Below are positions 35,604-44,282 of a stretch of DNA of 64,000 nt, piece by piece. Origin of the DNA: Burkholderia sp. HI2500 (GTDB taxonomy: Bacteria > Pseudomonadota > Gammaproteobacteria > Burkholderiales > Burkholderiaceae); contig NZ_NKFL01000007.1 in the NCBI RefSeq assembly GCF_002223055.1, positions 682,001-746,000 on the forward strand, written 5' to 3'. The position numbers were made by a program, and so were the translations under genes. The number at the start of each line of letters is the position of its first letter. Within the stretch, counting starts at the first letter, position 1. A model generated the notes under the pieces. It did not search any database, was not told where the DNA came from, and worked only from the letters and a program-made list of their open reading frames with translations.

Positions 35604-36828
35604 GGGGCTTTCCCTCCCGCTGCAAATGCTTGGCGGCCTTGTCCTGGGCGTCGCTTGCGGCGTATTTGCTCCTGGCTTTGCCGGGAAGCTGGGCTTTCTC
35701 AGTGCGATGTTCGGCCACGCGATCAAGATGGTCGTCATGCCGTTGATCTTCCTGTCGGTCACGGTCGGTGTCTTTCGTGCGGGCCGACTGCGCGAACGGC
35801 TCGGAAAGGTCGCACTATCCAGCATCGTCTTCTTCGTTTTGATGACTGGCCTGGCTGCGTCGCTCGGCCTGCTGCTCAACTTCGCATTTCGGCCGGGTCT
35901 CGGTGCGAGCCTCACGCACTCCGGATCGATGCCTGCAGCACTCGCATCCAGCATCGACTGGACGAAATTTCTCGTTGATTTGATCCCCGCGAACATCGTC
36001 GCTGCGCTCGCCGCAGGGAATTCTCTCCCGGTACTCGTTTTCGGCGTCATTTTCGGTGCGGCATTGGCGGCTGCCCCGGAGCGAGCCGAGCCTGCGATTG
36101 CCGTTTTCGAGGCGCTGCTGTCGGGACTGTTCAAGATGACCCAGTGGGTGATCGCATGGTCGCCGCTCGCGATCTTCGCCGCGATCGCGCAGCTGTTGTC
36201 GGCCAAGGGCTTTGCCGGCGTGCACTCGCTCGTCGAGCTTCTGGGCGTGGCCTATCTCGGCATGGCGATTCTGGCGGTGGTACTCACCCTCGTCATTCGC
36301 GTCGCCGGTCAGTCGCCTCTCGCCGTTCTCAGGAAAGTGAAGGAACCGCTGATCCTGGGTTTCACGACGCGTTCGTCCGAAATTACCTACCCGTTGCACC
36401 TGAAGAAGCTGGTTGAATTCGGCGTTCCCCACGGCGTGGCGTCCACGATCTTGCCGCTCGCCTATATTTTCAATCGCGACGGCGCGGTCCTCTACACGGC
36501 CCTCGCGGTCGGCTATCTGGCTGACGCCTATCATCTCGCCTGGTCCTGGCCGCTGGTGATCACGATTTTGATTTTGACGATCATCACCATCGACGGCGCA
36601 GCCAACGTGCCCTCCGGAGCAATCGTCGCCATCACCATCGTGCTGACGTCGATCGGGTTGCCGGCCGATGCGGTGCTGCTGCTGTTGGGCGTCGACGCCT
36701 TTTTCGACATGGGGAGAACTGCCCTGAACGTCTACGGGAGCACGGCGGCGGCGGCTGTCGCGGTGAGGCTTTCCGGTTCGGAGGACGGTATCGCCGCCGA
36801 AACCGTAACGCGTCAGGCAAGCGTGTGA
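35587..36828 (+). CDS. SDF-family dicarboxylate/amino acid:cation symporter
   Basis: A 413-residue membrane transporter of the DctA/GltP type. Visible are a Ser-rich re-entrant loop region (TTRSSEITYPLHLKKL), a helix with FNRDGAVLYTALAVGYLADAY and the substrate/cation site NVPSGAIVAITI...GVDAFFDMGRTALNVYGS. It has the usual 8 helices and length. Some known residues differ (for example NVPSG instead of GVPGGG-like), so the substrate need not be C4-dicarboxylate or glutamate. It overlaps the GntR gene and is followed after 174 bp by a small hypothetical gene. Confidence 0.88.
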   Translation: MNTKNKGLSLPLQMLGGLVLGVACGVFAPGFAGKLGFLSAMFGHAIKMVVMPLIFLSVTVGVFRAGRLRERLGKVALSSIVFFVLMTGLAASLGLLLNFAFRPGLGASLTHSGSMPAALASSIDWTKFLVDLIPANIVAALAAGNSLPVLVFGVIFGAALAAAPERAEPAIAVFEALLSGLFKMTQWVIAWSPLAIFAAIAQLLSAKGFAGVHSLVELLGVAYLGMAILAVVLTLVIRVAGQSPLAVLRKVKEPLILGFTTRSSEITYPLHLKKLVEFGVPHGVASTILPLAYIFNRDGAVLYTALAVGYLADAYHLAWSWPLVITILILTIITIDGAANVPSGAIVAITIVLTSIGLPADAVLLLLGVDAFFDMGRTALNVYGSTAAAAVAVRLSGSEDGIAAETVTRQASV

Positions 36829-36843
36829 GTGATTCGGAAGGGA

Positions 36844-36873
36844 CGGGCGCAGGGCGCTTCACTGTTGCGCCCG
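36844..36873. terminator. 8-bp stem hairpin after the SDF transporter gene
   Basis: CGGGCGCA (36844-36851) and TGCGCCCG (36866-36873) are exact reverse complements with a 14-nt loop, 15 bp after the transporter stop codon. There is no T-run, so it could attenuate or protect the mRNA 3' end rather than terminate. Confidence 0.45.
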
Positions 36874-37002
36874 CCCATTGCAAGGCGCCGGGGCACATCC
36901 ACTCGGGCATCCAGATACGGCGACGAGAACAGGATTGGATGATCGTTCGTTTCCATTGATCTTCGGTTAGCAGAACGACGGATCTTTTGCAGGAGAAACA
37001 GT

Positions 37003-37407
37003 ATGGTTGGTTCAGAGTCCGCAGATTATTTCATGCTGCGCCTAGGCACGCCGCATCCGACATGGGCGTTGACTGATGACAGCAACATGATTGGCATCGG
37101 CAATCGTGACGGCGTGGTGAGTGCCCTGTTCGAGCTGGATCGCAACCAGATCGCACGGATTAGAGCATTGGGCCAAGCGGTAGAGAGAGTCAGGTGTATT
37201 TGCGACCGCGCGGGCCGGGAGCTGCACTTTTATCTCCACGGCAGACAGGTGTCTCCCGGCGTGTGGGCCGGAGTCGCGTCGGCCGATCCCGACTATCTGC
37301 CGACCGCCGCGATGATCTCAACATGGACAGTACCGAAGAAGCCCTGCGATGCCTTCAAGTTTCCGAGCGTGAGAGCACGTGTGGTCGCATCCGTTAGCCC
37401 AGCCTAA
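37003..37407 (+). CDS. Small hypothetical protein
   Basis: A 134-residue protein with a good ribosome site (AGGAG about 8 nt before the ATG). The sequence (MVGSESADYFMLRLGTPHPTW, DLFELDRNQIARIRALG-like middle) has no domain I recognise and contains two Cys near CICDRAGREL. Its stop codon directly abuts the second 16-bp repeat. It may be cargo of the same gained segment as the GntR/SDF unit. Confidence 0.55.
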   Translation: MVGSESADYFMLRLGTPHPTWALTDDSNMIGIGNRDGVVSALFELDRNQIARIRALGQAVERVRCICDRAGRELHFYLHGRQVSPGVWAGVASADPDYLPTAAMISTWTVPKKPCDAFKFPSVRARVVASVSPA

Positions 37408-37422
37408 ACTGCGATCACAGAT
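37407..37422. repeat. 16-bp element (copy 2)
   Basis: An exact copy of the 16-mer at 34927-34942, beginning at the last base of the stop codon of the 37003 gene. The two copies enclose the GntR-SDF-hypothetical unit as direct repeats 2,480 bp apart. It could be a second operator or a recombination scar. Confidence 0.55.
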
Positions 37423-37793
37423 TATTGCGCAAGGTCGAGCCGGATAAGCCCCGACTTTCGGGGGCCGATCGTTTGACATGTTCGTCCGGCCGCGCGCGCA
37501 CGCCGTTCAGTGCCTTTGGTTCTGGCACACTCAACCTCGGATCGCCAGGACCATTTTGCTGGCCAGTTCATCGGCCAGCACTTTTCATTCATGGGTATTC
37601 GGTCATCGAGCGACGCCCTTTCATCGCGAAGCTCAAGCACGAGACTACGCGGAAGCCCGCAAAAAACATCCCGCCAACCCTGCAGCAGAGCCTGCGCCGC
37701 ACGTGACGAGACGCAACGCGTGACGCTCGCCAAGCCCCACGCCCGCCGGCTCCAAGACCGAAAACTCTGCGCTCCTCAACCGCCCTACGGCGC
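37408..37793. other. Intergenic region, possible gene remnant
   Basis: A 386-bp stretch without a convincing gene. One frame (37478-37723, plus strand) ends in an Arg/Glu/Ala/Lys-rich part (HREAQARDYAEARKKHP) that looks weakly protein-like but has no ribosome site or known domain. It could be a decayed gene. Confidence 0.3.
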
Positions 37794-38108
37794 TCACCGC
37801 ATCACCGCCCAGGCCCCCTGCTCGCCCCGAGCGCTCCCCGTTCGAACAAAATCCGAAACATTCAGCGAAACCGTATCGGCCTTCGCCTTTGAGCGCGTCT
37901 TCCGCGCGACTGCCAGGATCGGCGTCAAATGCTCGTAAAAGCATTCGAGCTGTCGTGCGTCAGACGCCAGTCGCTCAAGATCGCACGCCCGCTCGAGAAT
38001 CAATCGAGCAATATGAAAACGCTGAAGCCCGTGGCCGACCCGAATCTGAAACACGACGCCATCGCTGCTATGCGGCACCCCCGCCCACACAAGCGAACTG
38101 CGATCCAT
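37794..38108 (-). CDS. DUF1488-like small protein
   Basis: A 104-residue protein from the ATG at 38108, which has GGAGG upstream. The sequence SSDGVVFQIRVGHGLQRFHIARLILE followed by ARQLECFYEHLTPILAVARK resembles DUF1488 proteins, small proteins common in Burkholderia with unknown function. The last 30 residues look unrelated and may be an extension caused by a lost stop. Confidence 0.6.
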   Translation of the reverse strand: MDRSSLVWAGVPHSSDGVVFQIRVGHGLQRFHIARLILERACDLERLASDARQLECFYEHLTPILAVARKTRSKAKADTVSLNVSDFVRTGSARGEQGAWAVMR

Positions 38109-38310
38109 AAAGCCTCCGAAAAATCCCAATCGTCACACCAATATGCCAGCCATCTCCGACGTTGCATATTTGTATTTCAAAATTGTGGCGTTTCACACAT
38201 TGGCATTTTCGTAAAACTCGAATATTGCGCCGCAGCAAAAGTATCCGTAGACTGGGTTTGCGCGTCCGATGTAGTTGCCCCGCAGTCGTCCCATGACGGG
38301 AGAGCACGCG

Positions 38311-38526
38311 ATGACGACTTCTTCACCAGCACTGAACCAGGCCCCCCCTGCGCTCCACGTGTTCCAGCAAGATGGCGGCTGGCACTGGGGCATCACGGTT
38401 CCTCGCTCCGCGGGATCCGGCTTCAAACTGATCGCATTCAGTACCGACATCTTTTCCACGGAAGACACCGCACAACGCGACGGCGATCGGGCGTTGGCCT
38501 CCATCGTCGCCAGTGACGTGCATTGA
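38311..38526 (+). CDS. Small hypothetical protein
   Basis: A 71-residue protein from the ATG at 38311 (MTTSSPALNQAPPALHVFQQ); GGGAGAG lies upstream. The sequence DGGWHWGITVPRSAGSGFKL followed by FSTDIFSTEDTAQRDGDRAL reads like a small beta-rich domain, but I do not recognise it. It is short, so coding status is moderate. It is divergent from the DUF1488-like gene. Confidence 0.5.
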   Translation: MTTSSPALNQAPPALHVFQQDGGWHWGITVPRSAGSGFKLIAFSTDIFSTEDTAQRDGDRALASIVASDVH

Positions 38527-38938
38527 TTCTGGCGGATCGGGCAAGTGCGCCTTCCTTGAATTTTCACAGCCAACTGCAATACTCCTATCACCCTTCGTTG
38601 CGGGACCCTTTACCGCGCGCGATGACGGACTTCGCCCCTTGTCTGACCTACCCGATCGTCGGTGACGATCCAGGCCAGCCGGTCGCTGCCTGCGGCCTCG
38701 GTTGCGGTACGTTGCAATCAAGCTCCCGGCGAACGTCATACGAGAAAAATGCGGCACAGCGGCTGCTGCAACCACGCAATGACGCACCGTGCTCGAAAGC
38801 AATCGAGAGACGATCACTGCCGCGGTCAATCGACAGACGTTGCCGAAAGGCGGCCGACAGCCCCCACCCAACCAGTCAGACTGCTCAACCGAGGCCCGCT
38901 TGCGGGCCGGCATGCCGATAGCAGACAGGAGACGTTAC
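38527..38938. other. Upstream region of pstS
   Basis: A 412-bp gap upstream of the orphan pstS. I looked for a Pho box (CTGTCAT-like direct repeats) and found none. A perfect 7-bp-stem hairpin (38893-38908) lies about 30 nt before the start codon. No coding frame is convincing. Confidence 0.4.
38893..38908 (+). promoter_or_regulatory. Hairpin in the pstS leader
   Basis: GGCCCGC (38893-38899) and GCGGGCC (38902-38908) are exact reverse complements with TT between. The tight GC stem would lie in the pstS mRNA leader about 30 nt before the GTG. It could affect stability or translation. Confidence 0.4.
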
Positions 38939-39964
38939 GTGAACATCCGGATCTTGATGCCCTGCGCCCTGGTTCTTGTTGCCCTCCATGCTCACGCGGC
39001 AGATATCACCGGCGCAGGCAGCACTTTCGCAGCACCGATTTATGCAAAGTGGGCCGATGCGTACAAGAAGGCGGGCGGCGGCAAGGTCAACTATCAAGGC
39101 ATCGGCTCGTCGGGCGGCCTGAAGCAGATCAACGCGAAGACGGTCGACTTTGCCGGTTCGGACGCTCCGCTGAAGGATGACGAGCTCGCGAAGGCAGGCC
39201 TGTTCCAGTTCCCGACGGTGGTCGGCGGCGTGGTGCCGGTCGTCAACGTGCCGGGCGTGAAGGCCGGCGAACTGACACTGTCGGGCCCGGTGCTCGGCGA
39301 CATCTACCTCGGCAAGATCAAGAAGTGGAACGACCCGGCGATCGCCGCGCTGAATCCGAAGGTCAAGCTGCCGGACACGGACATCGCCGTGGTTCGTCGT
39401 GCTGACGGCTCGGGCACGAGCTTCATCTGGACGAACTATCTGTCGAAGGTCAACGACGAGTGGAAGTCGAAGGTCGGCGAAGGCACGGCGGTCAACTGGC
39501 CGACGGGCACGGGCGGCAAGGGCAACGACGGCGTCGCAGCGTTCGTGCAGCGCCTGCCGGGCGCAGTCGGCTACGTCGAATGGGCGTACGCGAAGAAGAA
39601 CAACATGGTCTACACGGCCCTGAAGAACTCGACGGGCACGGTGGTCGAGCCGAAGACGGAAACGTTCAAGGCCGCTGCTGCCGGCGCGAACTGGTCGAAG
39701 TCGTTCTACCAGATCCTGACGAACCAGCCGGGCAAGGACGCGTGGCCGGTCGTCGGCGCGACGTTCGTGCTGCTGCATGCAACGCAAGAGAAGCCGGCAC
39801 AAGGTGCGGAGACGCTGAAGTTCTTCGACTGGGCATTCCACAACGGCAACCAGGCCGCCACGGAGTTGGACTACATCTCGCTTCCCGAATCGGTGGTGTC
39901 CGAAATCCGCACGCAATGGAAAGCGAAAATCAAGGATGCTTCCGGTAAGCCGGTTGCAAACTGA
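38939..39964 (+). CDS. pstS: Phosphate ABC transporter substrate-binding protein (orphan PstS)
   Basis: A 341-residue periplasmic phosphate-binding protein from the GTG at 38939, with AGGAG about 8 nt upstream; the frame is open upstream to 38789. A signal peptide ([20 protein letters not shown]) precedes the mature start [22 protein letters not shown]. Phosphate-binding stretches [20 protein letters not shown] and [16 protein letters not shown] are intact. Third-position G/C usage is very strong, as in highly expressed genes. No pstC, pstA, pstB or phoU lies beside it, so it is an extra copy or works with a system encoded elsewhere. Confidence 0.9.
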   Translation: MNIRILMPCALVLVALHAHAADITGAGSTFAAPIYAKWADAYKKAGGGKVNYQGIGSSGGLKQINAKTVDFAGSDAPLKDDELAKAGLFQFPTVVGGVVPVVNVPGVKAGELTLSGPVLGDIYLGKIKKWNDPAIAALNPKVKLPDTDIAVVRRADGSGTSFIWTNYLSKVNDEWKSKVGEGTAVNWPTGTGGKGNDGVAAFVQRLPGAVGYVEWAYAKKNNMVYTALKNSTGTVVEPKTETFKAAAAGANWSKSFYQILTNQPGKDAWPVVGATFVLLHATQEKPAQGAETLKFFDWAFHNGNQAATELDYISLPESVVSEIRTQWKAKIKDASGKPVAN

Positions 39965-40119
39965 GGATTCCCGATGAGACGCGCAATCGCCCGCATTCGC
40001 CTCGCAGCGCAGGAGGACGCAACCGCCGATCGACGCACACCGCGATGGCGAGCGGGCCTGATTGAAGCATGAGACGGACACACTGCCGATTACGTTGCAA
40101 TCAGCGGACGATTTGAGCC

Positions 40120-40548
40120 ATGCGCGAAGAAAGCGCTTCACCGAACCAACGCGCTCCTGAAAAGCTGACCCCCATGCCTTGCGAAGCCTGCACGACCATG
40201 CACGCGACTTCCGATCCTGTCGCCCATCGGGAACTGGTGGAATTGCACAAGCCAACGAAACTGCGGCCGCTAGGACGGCCCGCAATCGTCGTGCGACAGT
40301 ATCGCTGCCGTCTTTGTCATACGAACTGGCTGGTGGAGTCCGATCCGTTGCAAGCCGGCGTCACTGAATGGCTCTGCCTGAACGGGTCAGCGAACATTCT
40401 CGCGCCCTCTTCCACACCGCAGCCGGATGACGTGGCAACCGGGCGCGCCGAAGAAGCCGCTATCGGGAACACGACGTTGCGGCTGAACCCGGCGCCTTGC
40501 GATGGAGGCAGCGCCATCTTTTTGCGCGCTACGGCAGGTAAGGCGTGA
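40120..40548 (+). CDS. Small protein with paired CxxC motifs
   Basis: A 142-residue protein that has CEAC near residue 20 and CRLC near residue 65, a spacing compatible with a zinc ribbon (PCEACTTMHA, then QYRCRLCHTNWLVESDP). The C-terminal half is low-complexity and its end overlaps the 3' end of the opposite DJ-1 gene by 20 bp. The start could be the ATG at 40120 or 40174. Function unknown. Confidence 0.55.
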   Translation: MREESASPNQRAPEKLTPMPCEACTTMHATSDPVAHRELVELHKPTKLRPLGRPAIVVRQYRCRLCHTNWLVESDPLQAGVTEWLCLNGSANILAPSSTPQPDDVATGRAEEAAIGNTTLRLNPAPCDGGSAIFLRATAGKA

Positions 40549-41128
40549 TGTTCGTCAACGCGCGAGAAACGTACTCCTCCTTCTCCCCCACCGGCGCCAC
40601 GTAGTGCAGTGCGCTCCGTGCGGCTTCCTCGCCTTCCAGGCGCGCGATGATCCACGCGGCCAGATACTGCGAAGCAAAGCAGCCACCTGCCGTTGCGACG
40701 TTGCCTTGTGCGAAGAATGGCTGATTGAGGACTTCGACGCCCGCCTCGACGACCCAGGGTTTGGTCGTGAGGTCCGTGCACGCCGGGATGTTGTCGAGAA
40801 GGCCGAGCTTTGCCAGCACCAGCGTGCCCGAACATTGGGCGCCAATCAGTTGGCGGGTCGGATCGAGATTCAGTTGCTCCATCAGCGTCGCATCGTTGAC
40901 GACATCCCGGGTTTGAATACCGCTCCCGACGATGACGGCATCCGCCGCGCGTGCGTCCGCCAACGTCGACTGCGCCTGCACGGTCACCCCGTTCATCGAT
41001 GTGACGAAATGCTCCGGGCATGACAGCGTCACCCGCCAGTCGGGCTTCTTGATTCGGTTGAGTACGCCCAGCGCGATGAGGGAATCGAGTTCGTTGAAGC
41101 CCTGAAAGGTCAGAATGGCGATGTGCAT
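40529..41128 (-). CDS. DJ-1/PfpI-family protein
   Basis: A 199-residue stand-alone DJ-1/PfpI protein from the ATG at 41128 (MHIAILTFQGFNELDSLIAL). The nucleophile elbow is GAQCSGTLVLAKLG near residue 100, and an acidic residue sits in FNELDSL. Such proteins act as isonitrile hydratases, glyoxalases or chaperones. It differs from the Tat-exported and GlxA-type members in this window. The frame is open further upstream to 41260, where it is not DJ-1-like. Confidence 0.85.
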   Translation of the reverse strand: MHIAILTFQGFNELDSLIALGVLNRIKKPDWRVTLSCPEHFVTSMNGVTVQAQSTLADARAADAVIVGSGIQTRDVVNDATLMEQLNLDPTRQLIGAQCSGTLVLAKLGLLDNIPACTDLTTKPWVVEAGVEVLNQPFFAQGNVATAGGCFASQYLAAWIIARLEGEEAARSALHYVAPVGEKEEYVSRALTNITPYLP

Positions 41129-41346
41129 GGGGTGCCCTGGCTGAGGTCTGTCGATGCATATTGCCAGATCGGCGCGATGTACGGATTGACGTTGGCGAAA
41201 ACTGACGGTTGCTGTTTCGGCCACGGGGGCCTGGTCGGAAGGTGCACGTCGCGTTCTCACATCGGCGCTGTTTTCCGGGGCGGCAGTTCATGAAGCGTAG
41301 CCTCACCGAGGAATCGCTTTCCGTTTGGCCCCGTGGGTTCGGAAAG

Positions 41347-41760
41347 TCAGTGGATTGGCTGTCCGACAACCCGGGCCCACATCGCCCGAACGCGTCGCGC
41401 GCGGTCTTCGAAGAGATATGACGCCGCAAGCGTCAAGACACCTGAAATGGCACCCGTCACGATGTGCTCGACGTAGGGGATGCGGTAGTGACTCGTGTGC
41501 GAGTAGGCATCGCCCACCGTGGTCAGGACGCCAACGACCAGCGCATTGCCGTATCGATTCGCGTAGAGTTTTGCCACGGGCGTGAAAGTCAGAAGGACAG
41601 CCAGGAGTCCGGTCAGCAGCCCCGTCTGAAATGCGATAGTCCAGTGGGCGAGGCTCATGATATTTCCCCAGCTCCCCGGCATGCACGTCATGCACGCACT
41701 GGTCGGCTGCCAGAAACGCTGGACAAACAGTCTGACGCGGTGATTCCACTCGGTTGACAT
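41347..41760 (-). CDS. Small membrane protein
   Basis: A 137-residue membrane protein from the ATG at 41760 (MSTEWNHRVRLFVQRF). Two to three hydrophobic helices are seen (IAFQTGLLTGLLAVLLTF, ALVVGVLTTVGDAYSH, IVTGAISGVLTLAASYLF). An N-terminal CMTCM motif and a conserved-looking DAYSHTSHYRIPYVEHI stretch could bind metal. I do not recognise the family. It lies upstream of the DJ-1 gene on the same strand. Confidence 0.62.
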   Translation of the reverse strand: MSTEWNHRVRLFVQRFWQPTSACMTCMPGSWGNIMSLAHWTIAFQTGLLTGLLAVLLTFTPVAKLYANRYGNALVVGVLTTVGDAYSHTSHYRIPYVEHIVTGAISGVLTLAASYLFEDRARRVRAMWARVVGQPIH

Positions 41761-42143
41761 GATGCATTCCCATCCATGCCGTCGCCGCGGCCGGAGCCGC
41801 CACACGTATCGTTGAAGCAGTTTTCGAACTTTTCGGCGAGCTCGCCGCCGTCGTCACGGATGGGTCGGCTGTGTGCCGTGGAGACTTGGCAATGCCGGAC
41901 ATGGGGGAATACTACTCCACGATTAGACGGCCGCTGTTTCGATCGAGACCGAAATTTCAACGCTCGAGTCTATCGGGGCGGCCCCGTCCGTGATGCCTGT
42001 CGAACGAGGTGCTTGCGCGCGAAGTCGCTGGCCGGCATCGACCCGAAGGGTCGGTCGCCTTGCCAGTAAGCGGCCGTTCGAACTATCTATACTTCCCTGA
42101 CAACATGCTGCCTCCCTGAGCCAGAACGCAAAAGGAGGCTCCC
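41761..42143. other. Divergent intergenic region
   Basis: A 383-bp gap between the membrane protein gene and the hypothetical gene at 42144. It should hold two promoters. Short open frames here look non-coding. TATACTTCCC near 42089 might be a -10 element for the downstream gene. Confidence 0.35.
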
Positions 42144-42731
42144 ATGAGACTGCTAACTACTGCTGAAGCTGATGAATACCTTCAGAAGATTGGCATGCAC
42201 ATCGGAAGTTGGAATCAAATCGCCGACATACCGCGTGAAAGTACTGTACGCGCCTACCTGCCGTACAGTGCGCCCACTAACTCGAGGGAACTGTACGTGT
42301 TTGCGCATCACGCGGCCGGCTGGTTGCCCGCAGGCAAGTGGAAAATATTCCAGATCGACAATTCGAGCGCATTCCGCGGGGACGAGCTTCGGTTCATCGA
42401 TACCCTGCTCGGATCAAATACGGACCTGGACCGTGAAATCGATGTTGGGTCCCGATCTCTTTTGTTCGATGGGGCCGCAAACGCGAACCTCGATGTTTCT
42501 ACTGAACTGACCATCGCAAGGCTCATCTATCTTTTCTTGCTTTTCGAACAGCATGCCTATGTGGTCTCCTCGGCGAGTTTGAATGGTCAACGGCTAGGCG
42601 TACAAGATGGCGTTATCTATTTCGAGTCCGATGTCTTCTATCGCCCTATAGCTGACCAACTGATTCGCGTGTTCGAGTCTGAGCCATTGCGGCTTCCGTC
42701 ATGGATGGACCGCTTTTTAGATATCGCTTGA
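42144..42731 (+). CDS. Hypothetical protein
   Basis: A 195-residue soluble protein whose ATG follows AAGGAGG at the right distance. The sequence (MRLLTTAEADEYLQKIGMHI, RELYVFAHHAAGWLPAGKWK) has no domain I know. The size, solubility and low-GC codon use resemble immunity proteins of polymorphic toxin systems, but no toxin or secretion gene is nearby. It is an orphan of probable foreign origin. Confidence 0.65.
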   Translation: MRLLTTAEADEYLQKIGMHIGSWNQIADIPRESTVRAYLPYSAPTNSRELYVFAHHAAGWLPAGKWKIFQIDNSSAFRGDELRFIDTLLGSNTDLDREIDVGSRSLLFDGAANANLDVSTELTIARLIYLFLLFEQHAYVVSSASLNGQRLGVQDGVIYFESDVFYRPIADQLIRVFESEPLRLPSWMDRFLDIA

Positions 42732-42973
42732 TTGACCGCCTCTGGCCGGCCGCTGTTCAATGCGGCCGCCCAAATACGCACCGTTGCTGCAGATCGAGCC
42801 GTTGCACCTCAAGGGCAAGTATCAGAGCACTACGGTCACGCGCTCCGAAGCTCCGAAAGCTTGCCCTCCCTTGACGGATCGGCTTCAGCAACCGAAAGCC
42901 CGGCACACCTCGCAATTGACCTGACTCCAGCCCTGCACCCATCACGACTTGCGGCCCCAATGGCAAGCAACGA

Positions 42974-43357
42974 TCAGAGATCGCCGCGCACTTCACCGGT
43001 TCCCAGCGCGCTCCGCTGCCGGTTGACTTCCGCCCAAAGCTCATCGCTGTCGTCGTTGCGCAGCACGACCATCCAGTCCAGTTGATCGTCGGTCACGCCG
43101 AAGTATTCCAGGATTTCCCGTCGAGCCGCATCGATGAACTGCGCGTATTCCGGGGTTGCCTGGGCCCGCGCGTGCAAGGCGTCGTATTCGGCATCGTCCG
43201 CGCCGCCGCCGTGCTCGTCGATATAGCGCGAGATCCACTGGTCCCGTTCGTGGTCGTAGTCCGCCTCGGCGCGCATCGCCTGCAACGCCGTGTAGAAATC
43301 CAATTGGGCAAACGCGGCGATCGCCGCCGTTGTCGCCTCGTCGAATGGTGTCGTCAT
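42974..43357 (-). CDS. Small acidic hypothetical protein
   Basis: A protein of about 127 residues, rich in Asp and Glu. I choose the ATG at 43357 (MTTPFDEATTAAIAAFAQLD) because GAGAG lies upstream; an ATG at 43378 is in the same frame. The sequence is mainly helical (LQAMRAEADYDHERDQWISR, EILEYFGVTDDQLDWMVVL). I do not recognise it. It is divergent from the exported protein gene at 43469. Confidence 0.65.
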   Translation of the reverse strand: MTTPFDEATTAAIAAFAQLDFYTALQAMRAEADYDHERDQWISRYIDEHGGGADDAEYDALHARAQATPEYAQFIDAARREILEYFGVTDDQLDWMVVLRNDDSDELWAEVNRQRSALGTGEVRGDL

Positions 43358-43468
43358 TTCATCTCTCAAGTCAGTCATCGCACATCATCGCACGGGCCGC
43401 ACCCGGGCCGGCCCCTCGAATACGAACCGCGCGCACATGCCATAATTCGCCCGTTCCCGAGCTACCGG

Positions 43469-43909
43469 ATGCATCGTGTCATACGCGAAATGATTTTGAT
43501 CAGATCACTTGCCGCCTGTCTGTTGATGGCTGGATGTCTTGCTGCAGCGCACGCCGAGACGTATCCACCCGAAGTATCGAGAAGCATCGACAAGCTTCAG
43601 TCCCAATGTTCCCGCAAGTCCAACGATCCCAAGGCGCCAGCCTGCATCGAATACAAGGCCACGTTGGCCCGCACCATTCCCTCTGCCGTCCAGGCATTGA
43701 TGCATCAGGAAGAAGTCGCCAATGACCAATGCCGGAACGGTCCGGCGCCGAAGTTGTTGCCTGACGGGCAATATGCGCCGGGAAGCGCGTGCGCACAACG
43801 CGAACAACTGATGAAGACCCTTCACCAGCACGGCTGGTGCTGGGGCCATACGGACATGGATAGCTACCTTCCAGGTTGGGTGATCTGTCATCCCGGTGAA
43901 TGGCAGTAA
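43469..43909 (+). CDS. Exported Cys-rich hypothetical protein
   Basis: A protein of 146 residues from the ATG at 43469, or 139 from the ATG at 43490. A signal peptide (MILIRSLAACLLMAGCLAAA) is followed by AHAETYPPE; the MAGC could be a weak lipobox, but cleavage after AHA seems likelier. The mature part has several Cys (CSRKSNDPKAPACIEYK, CAQREQLMKTLHQHGWCWG), probably disulphide-bonded in the periplasm. Function unknown. Confidence 0.68.
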   Translation: MHRVIREMILIRSLAACLLMAGCLAAAHAETYPPEVSRSIDKLQSQCSRKSNDPKAPACIEYKATLARTIPSAVQALMHQEEVANDQCRNGPAPKLLPDGQYAPGSACAQREQLMKTLHQHGWCWGHTDMDSYLPGWVICHPGEWQ

Positions 43910-44282
43910 GGCCGCACCCATAGCGGGACAGCATTCCGCAAGGCTGCGGCGGCGGATTGGAGGTTCCAGCCTTCGCCGGCGAAGCTCGCACCCGCTGTTG
44001 CCGCAGCAAAGAGTCGAACAGGTTTCCCGGCCATCCGTCCAGTCGCTCGATCTGCCTTTGCAGCGCTAATCCTCGCCGCCGTCCTGGCATCAGCAACGGG
44101 CGCTTGTCCCGGCGGACTTTCCTGAACCTCCCGTTTCAGCCTGAAACGGTGGCCCTGAAATGTGCGTCGACGGATCGCAATGGGCTGCAGATTCAACCCG
44201 ACGACGCCACGCACTCGAAGTTGCCTTCAGCCGCCAAACCGCCAGCCATATGCACTGGCCTGGCGAGCCGCATCCCCACGCA
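43910..44282. other. Intergenic region with 9-bp palindrome
   Basis: A 373-bp gap between convergent genes. It contains a palindrome with 9-bp arms at 44131-44149. Weak open frames on both strands show no domain. It may contain decayed sequence. Confidence 0.4.
44131..44149. repeat. 9-bp-arm palindrome
   Basis: CCGTTTCAG (44131-44139) and CTGAAACGG (44141-44149) are exact reverse complements around one base. It lies about 130 bp beyond the 3' end of the DEAD-box gene and lacks a T-run. It could be an operator or a 3' hairpin. Confidence 0.5.

Noticed and set aside
37478..37723. 81-codon plus-strand frame as a gene
   Set aside because: No ribosome site and no domain; the tail is only weakly protein-like. 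Kept as a possible remnant in the intergenic note.
38527..38938. Pho box before pstS
   Set aside because: No pair of CTGTCAT-like repeats at 11-bp spacing is visible; only the hairpin was found.
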